Positions 1 to 5,550 of a stretch of DNA of 5,550 nt are shown piece by piece. Position 1 is the stretch's first letter. Each line of letters begins with the position of its first letter. A model generated the notes under the pieces. The model saw nothing but the letters and a program-made list of their open reading frames with translations. It ran no database searches and was not told the origin of the DNA. Source of the DNA: Chitinophaga pinensis. Its GTDB lineage: Bacteria; Bacteroidota; Bacteroidia; Chitinophagales; Chitinophagaceae. A program made the translations under genes and the position numbers. The stretch lies in contig CAMCBE010000157.1 in assembly GCA_945872805.1 (NCBI GenBank), forward strand, positions 1 through 5,550, in the 5' to 3' direction.

Positions 1-333
1 ATAATTTCCTTTGGATCGGATTGGACAGTAGCACCAATTAATCCGCTTTATGGAATTTATGCAGCTGTAACGAGAAGAACTGGAAACGGACTAAACCAAA
101 ATGGTTGGTTCGCTGATGAAAAAATTTCTATTGAACAAGCTTTAAGAGCCTATACAATGGGTAATGCCTATGGTTCATTTCAAGAGAATAAATTAGGTAT
201 GTTAAAGGCGGGTATGTATGCGGACTTGGTTGTGTTGAATGAGGATTTATTTTCAATTAAACCTGAAACCATTAAAGATGTAATGGTATTGAGGACTGTC
301 ATCAATGGGAAAGAGGTATTTGTTTCTCGTTGA
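1..333 (+). CDS. YtcJ-type amidohydrolase, C-terminal 110 residues (5' end outside window)
   Basis: This is the end of a metal-dependent hydrolase of the Amidohydro_3/YtcJ family, which cleaves C-N bonds in amides or cyclic amides; the substrate is unknown. Frame 1 is open from the first base to TGA at 331-333. Residues 4-8 read FGSDW, and Asp7 matches the metal-ligand Asp of the family's usual GSDxP motif; the Pro is followed here by Thr-Val rather than Pro-Val. Then come LYGIYAAVTRRT (16-27), the ISIEQALRAYT helix (44-54) and the closing beta-sandwich strand LKAGMYADLVVLNEDLF (70-86), all typical of YtcJ tails. The N-terminal HxH motif and any signal peptide lie upstream of the window. The gene converges on the Kelch-like gene with only 16 nt between the stops and no clear terminator hairpin. 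The family call is firm; the substrate is not. Confidence 0.9.
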   Translation: MISFGSDWTVAPINPLYGIYAAVTRRTGNGLNQNGWFADEKISIEQALRAYTMGNAYGSFQENKLGMLKAGMYADLVVLNEDLFSIKPETIKDVMVLRTVINGKEVFVSR

Positions 334-349
334 AGAAAGCATTACTTAA

Positions 350-1705
350 TCACTTGATCATATTTTCTACTTCCTTGATCGCTTCTTTTTTGATTAGATA
401 TTCTAAGTAGCGTTTGTCTATTTCACTTCGAATACTTTGTATAATTAATTCCTCGCTTTGTAGATTGGTTTTAACCTTTTCATTGATGCTATTGATGGTC
501 TCGCTTCTTACTTTCTTTTGGAGGCCTGTATTTTTGTCTTTTATCCCAAGAACATAATTTATCTCACTAATCACAGCAGTCTTATTCTTCTTGCTCTTAG
601 TCAGCAAGAGCTCAATGAGAGCGATTTCAGCTTCTGTAAATACAACCTCATCTATTTTTCCATCTGCTGTAATTTTTTGTGTAGTAGTTGTTTTTTTTCT
701 TTTTGATAAGAAAAATCCCCCAATTATTAAAATGCCCATGGGGATAAGGGGGTAGTAGAAATGGCTAAAATCGTCATATACGGAATATGATGCGATTGAA
801 AAATTAGATTTATCTATTAGGATAGAATCATATTTTGCCTGAGTAGCATCAAGACTATATAATTTGTCATGGATTGCGTAAATGTATTTTGATGATTTTA
901 TTCTTTCGATTATTTCTGCACTTAAATCGTGATTCATGTGCATCAACTGATTCGTCTTGAAATCAATTAAGTATACTATATCTTTTGATGAAACAAGTAT
1001 GCCGTTATCGTAGTCAATTTTGAATTGAATGTTATTCAGTATTTCGAGTGTTTGTTTATTTATTTTTCCTATCATGCTCCATGTTGACGTTTTCAAGTCA
1101 AGCGAATAGGTTTTCTTATCGGTGATTCGTTTATTATCTTCTATAATTCCATCATTGACTATGGCTTGAAAGGGAACAAGTATTTTTTCAGTTATCGGAT
1201 CTAGCCATATCACTGCAGATGGAGTATACTGAAAGATGATTTCTTTGTTTAATGGAACTATATCCCAACGCATATTCTTTTGATTGAATTTTCTTAGTGT
1301 GCCATTGTTTTGTCCATCAGCATATCCGCCTTGGATGTAGAGTTCATTGTTAATGGAATACACGTAACTGTGTGTTGCATTAATCCCATGTTGATTTTTA
1401 TTTATTCTTTTAAAACGAATAAGGCTGTCAGTAATAGTAGAAGCCTTGTATAATATACCGCCTTGATCTATTAGTAAGATTAAATCTGTTCCAACTTTTA
1501 TGAAATGGTGCTCTGGTAAATGACTTAAGGATTTAGAAGTTTCTAAAAAGATATTTGACGCGATTGTATAGCCTGTCGATTCCTGTTTCATCAATGCGTT
1601 AAAAAAGGCATTGTTTTTGATTACAAGGGAACTGTTATCTTCTGCAGAAAATACAAGTAATGAGTTGAAGCTTAGAGAAAATAATAGGCAGTAAATGAAT
1701 TTCAT
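350..1705 (-). CDS. Kelch-like exported protein with one membrane span and a cytoplasmic, possibly winged-helix, domain
   Basis: I do not recognise a named gene. The 451-residue protein starts with a Sec signal peptide (about 1-21, cut near FSA; Cys6 is not in a lipobox). Residues about 50-310 are rich in beta strands with degenerate Kelch-like blade marks: ELYIQGGYADG (121-131) followed by W147, and YSLDLKTSTW (200-209). A hydrophobic span at about 317-334 ends in the basic stretch KRKK (335-338), so the N-terminal part should be periplasmic and the tail cytoplasmic. The tail (353-451) is helical and charged: FTEAEIALIELLL (356-368), an INYVLGI turn (382-388), then two related RSE motifs at 400-402 and 426-428, the second followed by IDKRYLEY. 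This resembles the conserved tail of other Bacteroidota membrane proteins and may be a winged-helix or protein-binding module. It could be a one-component sensor; that is inference. The start is at the only Met placed before the signal peptide. Confidence 0.8.
   Translation of the reverse strand: MKFIYCLLFSLSFNSLLVFSAEDNSSLVIKNNAFFNALMKQESTGYTIASNIFLETSKSLSHLPEHHFIKVGTDLILLIDQGGILYKASTITDSLIRFKRINKNQHGINATHSYVYSINNELYIQGGYADGQNNGTLRKFNQKNMRWDIVPLNKEIIFQYTPSAVIWLDPITEKILVPFQAIVNDGIIEDNKRITDKKTYSLDLKTSTWSMIGKINKQTLEILNNIQFKIDYDNGILVSSKDIVYLIDFKTNQLMHMNHDLSAEIIERIKSSKYIYAIHDKLYSLDATQAKYDSILIDKSNFSIASYSVYDDFSHFYYPLIPMGILIIGGFFLSKRKKTTTTQKITADGKIDEVVFTEAEIALIELLLTKSKKNKTAVISEINYVLGIKDKNTGLQKKVRSETINSINEKVKTNLQSEELIIQSIRSEIDKRYLEYLIKKEAIKEVENMIK
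692..698 (-). other. A_AAA_AAA slippery heptamer inside the Kelch-like gene
   Basis: On the minus strand an uninterrupted run of eight A (691-698) spans Arg336-Lys337-Lys338-Thr339. Read in the gene's frame it forms A_AAA_AAA, the X_XXY_YYZ pattern that can support -1 slippage. It lies directly after the membrane span. By my translation a -1 shift would meet a stop after 14 further codons and a +1 shift after 12, so slippage would give a membrane-anchored form without the cytoplasmic domain. I see no strong stimulatory hairpin or internal Shine-Dalgarno sequence nearby, and A-runs are common where Lys codons sit in AT-rich genes. The pattern is certain; a function is speculative. Confidence 0.3.
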
Positions 1706-1751
1706 GAGTAGGTGCTATTCATTCTTATAATTAGTGTTAATTCAAGTTACT

Positions 1752-1759
1752 CAAATTTA
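1752..1759 (-). promoter_or_regulatory. Candidate Bacteroidota -7 element (TAAATTTG) for the Kelch-like gene
   Basis: The minus strand reads TAAATTTG, an exact match to TAnnTTTG, the -7 consensus of the Bacteroidota primary sigma factor. It lies in the 83-nt gap between the upstream amidohydrolase and the Kelch-like gene. Transcription would start near 1746 and leave a leader of about 40 nt. No good TTTG -33 element is found at the usual spacing; the nearest sequence there is CTTA. In an AT-rich spacer an 8-mer with six fixed positions can occur by chance. Confidence 0.45.
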
Positions 1760-1763
1760 TCGT

Positions 1764-1781
1764 CCTTATATTTATTTAAGG
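1764..1781. repeat. AT-rich inverted repeat CCTTA-N8-TAAGG
   Basis: The 5-bp arms CCTTA (1764-1768) and TAAGG (1777-1781) flank an 8-nt A/T loop. On the minus strand the element begins 7 nt after the amidohydrolase stop codon and ends just upstream of the candidate -7 element of the Kelch-like gene. It could be a weak terminator for the first gene, but no U-tract follows. It could also be an operator lying between the -33 and -7 positions of the second gene. The stem is short, so chance is a real possibility. Confidence 0.3.
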
Positions 1782-1788
1782 TATATGG

Positions 1789-3069
1789 TTATGAATGAAG
1801 ATGCTTAAACACCTTACCGTCTTTCATAACCCAATCAATTTTTTGTAAGGCTTCAATATGTTTAGTTGGGTCTTGTTTTAAAGCAATGATATCTGCAAAA
1901 GCCCCTGCTTTAATTTCTCCTATTTTGCCCTCTTGTTCAAGTAGCTCAGCAGCTATTGTAGTTGCTGTTTGAATCGCTTCAATAGGCGTTAGTCCCCACT
2001 CTACGAAATACGTAAAGTCCATGGCTTGCGGTTGAGTCCAATCATATCCGCCAATATCTGTTCCGTATGCCAATCGAACTCCAGCTTTCATGGCTTTTTT
2101 GAAAATCTCCGGAATGGATTGTTGGAAGTAAAGATTGATAGGACTTCCTTGCTTAGCCCTTCCCTCAGCAACAAATTCATTTACATATAAGGTTGGACAC
2201 CAGAATACTCCTTTGCTTGCCATGAGTTTCATGCATTCATCATCCATACCCAATCCATGTTCAATTGATCTTGCTCCTGCATTCACTGCTGCAATGATAC
2301 CATCCCGGGTCATGGCATGTGCGGCTAATTTTTTTCTGCTGCGTAGTGTTTCATCACCAATCGCATTAATTTCTTCTGGGGTGAAATTGGGAAGTGATCG
2401 ATAGGATCCGTCAGCTAATTTATAATATCCCCTATCTGCATAAATTTTTATCCAATCTGCCCCTTGTTCAATTTGTTGACGAACAGCCCTTCTGCCTTCG
2501 TCTGCACCGGTAATTTCTTGTAGGCCTTTGGGCATTTTCAATTCCCATGCATAATCGGATGCTTTGATGGGGTAATGACCAGTAGTATTGATGGCGAGCG
2601 TGGATACAAACATTCTTGGACCGATAGTAATGCCTCTCTTGATGGCTTTCTTGATGTCTACGTCTGCGAATCCAGCGCCTTCTGTTCCGAGGTCGCGGAT
2701 GGTAGTAAAGCCATTCATTAATGCACGTTCAGCTGCTTTGATACCTCGTATTGTTCTGTATGGAATGGATTCTTTGAGTACTTGCACATCATAATCTTCT
2801 TGTGTGATGTCTCCTTGTAGCAATACATGCGTATGGCAATCAATCATTCCGGGCATAACAAAATAGTCGCTCAAATCAATGATGCTGTCTGCTGCACTGG
2901 CTTTGGCGCCAACTGATACAATTGAATTGTCTTTTATCAGGATAAATTGCTTCTCTGCTACCTGTCCACTTCGTGCGTCTAATAGTTTTCCGCATTTGAT
3001 GAGAATCGTTTTTTGAGCATTAGTAAATAATGAGGTTGATATCAACGCTAACAATATAAATTTCCACAT
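1789..3069 (-). CDS. Exported metal-dependent amidohydrolase, imidazolonepropionase/prolidase-like
   Basis: This is a complete 426-residue member of the amidohydrolase superfamily (Amidohydro_1), closest in pattern to the group that includes Xaa-Pro dipeptidases acting on N-acyl or dipeptide substrates and imidazolonepropionase-related enzymes. A Sec signal peptide (1-18, ending FTNA) implies a periplasmic or secreted enzyme. A small N-terminal beta-sandwich (about 20-70) precedes the TIM barrel. All binuclear metal ligands are visible: H79 and H81 in DCHTH, K208 in ADWIKIY (the carboxylated lysine in this family), H251 in LAAHAMT, H271 in SIEHGLG and D338 in YGTDIGG. H165 (TTGHY) is probably near the substrate. 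The tail (383-400), GEIKAGAFADIIALKQDP, closes the beta-sandwich. The family and catalytic competence are well supported. The substrate cannot be read from the sequence, and a true imidazolonepropionase (HutI) is unlikely because that enzyme is normally cytoplasmic. Confidence 0.93.
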   Translation of the reverse strand: MWKFILLALISTSLFTNAQKTILIKCGKLLDARSGQVAEKQFILIKDNSIVSVGAKASAADSIIDLSDYFVMPGMIDCHTHVLLQGDITQEDYDVQVLKESIPYRTIRGIKAAERALMNGFTTIRDLGTEGAGFADVDIKKAIKRGITIGPRMFVSTLAINTTGHYPIKASDYAWELKMPKGLQEITGADEGRRAVRQQIEQGADWIKIYADRGYYKLADGSYRSLPNFTPEEINAIGDETLRSRKKLAAHAMTRDGIIAAVNAGARSIEHGLGMDDECMKLMASKGVFWCPTLYVNEFVAEGRAKQGSPINLYFQQSIPEIFKKAMKAGVRLAYGTDIGGYDWTQPQAMDFTYFVEWGLTPIEAIQTATTIAAELLEQEGKIGEIKAGAFADIIALKQDPTKHIEALQKIDWVMKDGKVFKHLHS

Positions 3070-3159
3070 GGTCTAGATATTTTAGAAGTGTAGTTATATT
3101 TCGATTTGATTTTTCTAATCTGAGTGTAATTTATTCCATTGTGATGAGAATAAACAATA

Positions 3160-3200
3160 CTTCAACTCCTTCAACATATCTAAACATTACTAAACCTAAA
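3160..3200. repeat. Short phased direct repeats in the divergent spacer
   Basis: In the 148-bp spacer between the divergent amidohydrolase and flavoprotein genes, CTTCAAC occurs at 3160-3166 and again at 3169-3175, a 9-bp period. CTAAAC occurs at 3180-3185 and 3190-3195, a 10-bp period, with CTAAAA following at 3195-3200 as an imperfect third unit. Repeats spaced by about one helical turn can be operator half-sites, and the position between divergent genes would suit that. The units are short and A/C-biased, so simple-sequence drift could also explain them. Confidence 0.3.
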
Positions 3201-3217
3201 ATTCCTAATTTCACCCC

Positions 3218-3850
3218 ATGAGTCTATCCGTAAACGAACACCTCTGGGGTGAAGGAATTCCAGAAATCAACGACATCGAAAAAATATGTTGGCAAATGCT
3301 CCATGATGGCGCTACCAATAGAAAGAGTGTTATGCATCAAGCAGTTATAGCTACTGCTGTTGATTCAGTTGCACATATGCGGACAGTTGTATTAAGAAGG
3401 GTTGATGTTGACACAAAAAAAATCTACTTGCATACAGACATGCGGAGTAAAAAAATGGATGACCTCTACCAGACCAATCACCTTAGCTGGTTGGTATACG
3501 ACCAATCACAGCGTACGCAAATTAGGTTGGGAGGGAAAATAATCATCCATCATTTAGATGATTTATGCATTGAGCATTGGGGCAAAACCGGCCACCACAG
3601 CAGAAGATACTACATGACGGACCAACCACCTACAACAGAACTTAATCAAACTTCTACCGGACTCAACGAAGCATTAACTGCATTTGATTATACCTTGGAA
3701 GAGAGTGAAGCGGGCTTTCAAAATTTCGTTGTTGTGGAAACTTGCATTGATTGGATGGAGTGGTATTATACCCACAGTAAGGGAAATCGAAGGGCACGAT
3801 TTACTTATCATGAGAATAAATTATCAAGCAGTTCTTGGTTGATGCCTTAA
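3218..3850 (+). CDS. Pyridoxamine 5'-phosphate oxidase-like FMN flavoprotein (Alr4036 type)
   Basis: This 210-residue cytoplasmic protein (no signal peptide or membrane span) has the split-barrel flavin-binding fold of the PNPO-like superfamily. Visible FMN-site marks are RTVVLR (55-60), HTDMRSKK (72-79), the SWLVYD strand (90-95) and TQIRLGG (100-106). SRRYY (128-132), IDWMEW (177-182), RRARF (191-195) and the closing SSWLMP (205-210) match the Alr4036-like group. Canonical PdxH instead carries a SQIGAW-type segment and an FWGGY motif, and both are missing here, so I do not call it pdxH. Such proteins bind FMN and may act as small oxidases or reductases; the substrate is unknown. The first Met is used because the N-terminal region (HLW at 8-10) aligns with the family and the next Met is residue 28. 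No Shine-Dalgarno sequence is evident. It is divergent from the amidohydrolase gene and 207 nt from the M16 gene. Confidence 0.85.
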   Translation: MSLSVNEHLWGEGIPEINDIEKICWQMLHDGATNRKSVMHQAVIATAVDSVAHMRTVVLRRVDVDTKKIYLHTDMRSKKMDDLYQTNHLSWLVYDQSQRTQIRLGGKIIIHHLDDLCIEHWGKTGHHSRRYYMTDQPPTTELNQTSTGLNEALTAFDYTLEESEAGFQNFVVVETCIDWMEWYYTHSKGNRRARFTYHENKLSSSSWLMP

Positions 3851-3904
3851 TTTCTGGATAGGTTGTGAAATCCTCAGTTATAAAATGTTGCAGCGATTAG
3901 TGTT

Positions 3905-3973
3905 TCATCCCGGCATCGAGCGAAGTGAAATCGTCGGAAATGAGTGACGGGGTGGTAACTTTAACCCCCACCC
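3905..3973. repeat. GC-richer fold-back element, REP-like, in the spacer before the M16 gene
   Basis: This stretch is richer in G and C than its surroundings and can form three hairpins. Hairpin A pairs TCAT (3905-3908) with ATGA (3940-3943) and CCGGC (3910-3914) with GTCGG (3933-3937, one G-U pair). Hairpin B pairs CATCCCG (3906-3912) with CGGGGTG (3948-3954, one G-U pair). Hairpin C pairs GGGTGG (3950-3955) with CCACCC (3968-3973). A and C can coexist, whereas B excludes both. The core GAGCGAAGTGAAATC resembles the inner part of dispersed extragenic palindromes in many bacteria. It may be a degenerate REP-type repeat lying 54 nt after the flavoprotein stop. No U-tract follows, so a simple intrinsic terminator is not supported. 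Confidence 0.5.
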
Positions 3974-4031
3974 ACATTATAAATAGTTATCTGTTTTACC
4001 TTACATATCATCAAATCAATTACTGTTTCAT

Positions 4032-4039
4032 TAACTTTG
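4032..4039 (+). promoter_or_regulatory. Candidate Bacteroidota -7 element (TAACTTTG) for the M16 peptidase gene
   Basis: TAACTTTG matches TAnnTTTG exactly and ends 18 nt before the ATG. Transcription would start near 4046 and give a very short leader of about 12 nt with no Shine-Dalgarno sequence, which is common in this phylum. No TTTG -33 element is present at the usual spacing. If this promoter is the main one, the fold-back element at 3905-3973 is not in the M16 transcript. Confidence 0.45.
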
Positions 4040-4057
4040 CCAATACAAATCAACCAA

Positions 4058-5550
4058 ATGAAAAAACTTCATTCACTTCTTAGCGTTATTTTATTTTTTG
4101 TTGCTACGGTTTCAGCACAAGTAAATCCAAGTCAGGTTCTCCCTGCTGATGCAAAATTGACCAAAGGAACATTACCCAACGGACTAACCTATTATATCAG
4201 AGAGAATCAGAAGCCAGAGAAAAAAGTAGAACTGCGTCTCGTAGTTAAAGTGGGGTCCATCGTAGAAGATGATGATCAACAAGGTCTAGCCCATATGGCT
4301 GAACACATGGCTTTCAACGGGACTAAGAATTTCAAAAAAAATGACATTGTTTCTTTCCTTCAAGATATTGGTGTTGGTTTTGGAAGCGACTTGAATGCGT
4401 ATACTAGTTTTGATGAAACCGTTTATATTTTACCTATCCCTACTGATAAGCCGGATAATCTTGAAAAAGGCTTCCAAATCTTGGAAGACTGGGCTCATCA
4501 AGTTACGTACCTCGATGAGGATATCAATAGTGAAAGGGCAATCATCCTGGAAGAAAGTCGACTTGGTAAAAGCGGTGAGGAACGTATGTTTAAAAAAGTG
4601 TATCCTGAGCTTTTCAAAGGTTCGAAATATGCTAAGAGACTTCCGATTGGAATTGATAGCATTATCAAAACATTCAATCCAAATGCTATCAGACGATTTT
4701 ATGCAGATTGGTACAGACCAGATCTGATGGCAGTTGTTGTGGTTGGTGATATTTCAAAAGAGGATGCCATAAAAATGATTAACAAACATTTTGCCGATTT
4801 GAAAAATCCTGCTTCGCCAAGAAAAAGAGAATATGCCTCTGTTCCGGCTTATACGGAGAACTCTGCTATGGTAGTAACAGACAAAGAAGCTTCGAGTATT
4901 GATTTTGCTATTAACTATCCTGCCTTCCCTGAACAAAAATCCGGAACCGCTTCTGAATTTAGAAACAGTTTGTTGAGGAGCTTGTATACATCGATGCTTA
5001 CAGTACGCTTAAGGGAATTGACTCAAAAAGAAAATCCTCCATTTGTCTATGCTGATGCTCAATTTTCAAGCTATGCTAAAAATTATAATGGATTTAGTGT
5101 TCAGGGCAGTACCGGCACTGGCGATGTAAAAAAAGGAATTGAAGCTACTGTGGAAGAACTTGAAAAAGTAAAGCGCTTTGGATTTAGTGAGCCTGAGATA
5201 GAGCGTGCAAAAAAGAATATTCTTAGCATGTATGAAAACGCTTATAATAATCGCGATAAAACGGAGTCCGGATCGTTCGCTGATGAGTACATCCGAAATT
5301 TCACCGATAATGAATCTATTCCAGGCATAAGTGCAGAATTCGACTTAATAAAATCATTCTTCCCTTCTATAACGGTAACTGAAGTAAATGCAGTGACGGA
5401 CATATTCAAGAATGAAAAAAATAAATTTTCGGTTGTAATGAGTCCTGAAGCTTCCAGTACTATAAATCTTCCAACAGGTACAGAAGTTGTTTCCTTGATT
5501 ACTTCAAAAGAAAATGATAAGCTGATTAAGGGATATGAAGAGAAATCCAT
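4058..5550 (+). CDS. Exported M16 family zinc metallopeptidase, N-terminal 497 residues (3' end outside window)
   Basis: This is a pitrilysin/insulinase-type (M16) peptidase that degrades peptides, probably in the periplasm. A Sec signal peptide covers 1-20 (cut after VSA, before QVN). The inverted zinc motif HMAEH gives H79, E82 (catalytic base) and H83, and E159 in INSERAIILEE is the distal zinc ligand at the expected spacing. The first Peptidase_M16 domain runs from about 33 to 180, with GTLPNGLTYYI (37-47) and GFGSDLNAYTSFDET (107-121) as signature segments. The M16_C domain starts around 200 with FYADWYRPDLMAVVVVGD (214-231) and extends to about 390. Bacterial enzymes of this type usually have about 900 or more residues with a second, inactive half, so roughly the first half is visible and the C-terminal substrate-binding Arg/Tyr pair cannot be checked. 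The frame is open to the window edge. The start is fixed by the signal peptide. Confidence 0.95.
   Translation, partial: MKKLHSLLSVILFFVATVSAQVNPSQVLPADAKLTKGTLPNGLTYYIRENQKPEKKVELRLVVKVGSIVEDDDQQGLAHMAEHMAFNGTKNFKKNDIVSFLQDIGVGFGSDLNAYTSFDETVYILPIPTDKPDNLEKGFQILEDWAHQVTYLDEDINSERAIILEESRLGKSGEERMFKKVYPELFKGSKYAKRLPIGIDSIIKTFNPNAIRRFYADWYRPDLMAVVVVGDISKEDAIKMINKHFADLKNPASPRKREYASVPAYTENSAMVVTDKEASSIDFAINYPAFPEQKSGTASEFRNSLLRSLYTSMLTVRLRELTQKENPPFVYADAQFSSYAKNYNGFSVQGSTGTGDVKKGIEATVEELEKVKRFGFSEPEIERAKKNILSMYENAYNNRDKTESGSFADEYIRNFTDNESIPGISAEFDLIKSFFPSITVTEVNAVTDIFKNEKNKFSVVMSPEASSTINLPTGTEVVSLITSKENDKLIKGYEEKS

Noticed and set aside
334..349. Possible shared terminator between the convergent first two genes
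   Set aside because: The 16-nt gap and its flanks show no GC-rich stem with a U-tract on either strand.
518..706. Plus-strand open frame of 62 codons
   Set aside because: It lies antisense within the Kelch-like gene, is Cys/Phe/Leu-rich because of the AT-rich complement, and has no domain.
2135..2794. Two plus-strand open frames at 2135-2404 and 2588-2794
   Set aside because: Both are antisense shadows inside the amidohydrolase gene, whose metal ligands confirm the minus-strand reading.
1789..3069. Naming the exported amidohydrolase as imidazolonepropionase (hutI)
   Set aside because: It has a signal peptide and no histidine-degradation genes are next to it, so only the broader family is supported.
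3070..3217. Near-matches to the TAnnTTTG -7 element: TATATTTC on the plus strand (3095-3102) and TAGGTTTA on the minus strand (3191-3198)
   Set aside because: Each misses the final G, lies more than 100 nt from its start codon and has no convincing -33 element, so I do not call promoters here.
3885..3947. Small open frame of 20 codons (ATG at 3885, TGA at 3945) in the spacer before the M16 gene
   Set aside because: Most of it is the fold-back element read as protein; there is no ribosome binding site and the peptide HPGIERSEI is what such palindromes commonly encode by chance.
4395..4727. Plus-strand open frame of 110 codons
   Set aside because: It is out of frame inside the M16 peptidase gene, where the correct frame carries the distal zinc Glu and the continuous domain.
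4754..5550. Minus-strand open frames at 4754-4936 and 5242-5550
   Set aside because: Both are antisense to the M16 peptidase coding region and show no recognisable motif.

Overview
The window looks like an ordinary stretch of chromosome from a member of the Bacteroidota. The DNA is AT-rich. The starts that can be judged have no Shine-Dalgarno sequence. Two intergenic regions carry exact matches to the TAnnTTTG -7 element of that phylum. The protein types also fit: a Sec-exported Kelch-like protein with a single membrane span and a cytoplasmic helical tail, and a Sec-exported M16 peptidase of the long bacterial kind. I cannot place it below phylum from sequence alone.

Layout: (1) 1-333, plus strand, is the C-terminal end of a YtcJ-type amidohydrolase. 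(2) 350-1705, minus strand, converges on it with a 16-nt gap. It encodes a signal peptide, a Kelch-like periplasmic region, one membrane span and a charged cytoplasmic domain that may be a winged helix. (3) 1789-3069, minus strand, is a complete exported amidohydrolase of the imidazolonepropionase/prolidase-like group with every metal ligand present. The 83-nt gap before the Kelch-like gene holds an AT-rich inverted repeat and a -7 match. (4) 3070-3217 is a divergent spacer with short direct repeats. (5) 3218-3850, plus strand, is an FMN-binding pyridoxamine-phosphate-oxidase-like flavoprotein of the Alr4036 type, not canonical PdxH. (6) 3851-4057 is a spacer with a GC-richer, REP-like fold-back element and, closer to the next gene, a -7 match. 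(7) 4058 to the window end, plus strand, is the first 497 codons of an M16 zinc peptidase. No gene-free stretch exceeds 300 bases.

Three of the five genes are metal-dependent hydrolases, and at least two of these are exported. The mixed orientations and separate spacers argue against a single operon, so any shared role in breaking down peptides or small amides is only a guess. I see no mobile element, CRISPR array, RNA gene or clear defence system. The least ordinary items are the Kelch-membrane-helical protein, which could be a one-component transmembrane regulator, and the fold-back element at 3905-3973.
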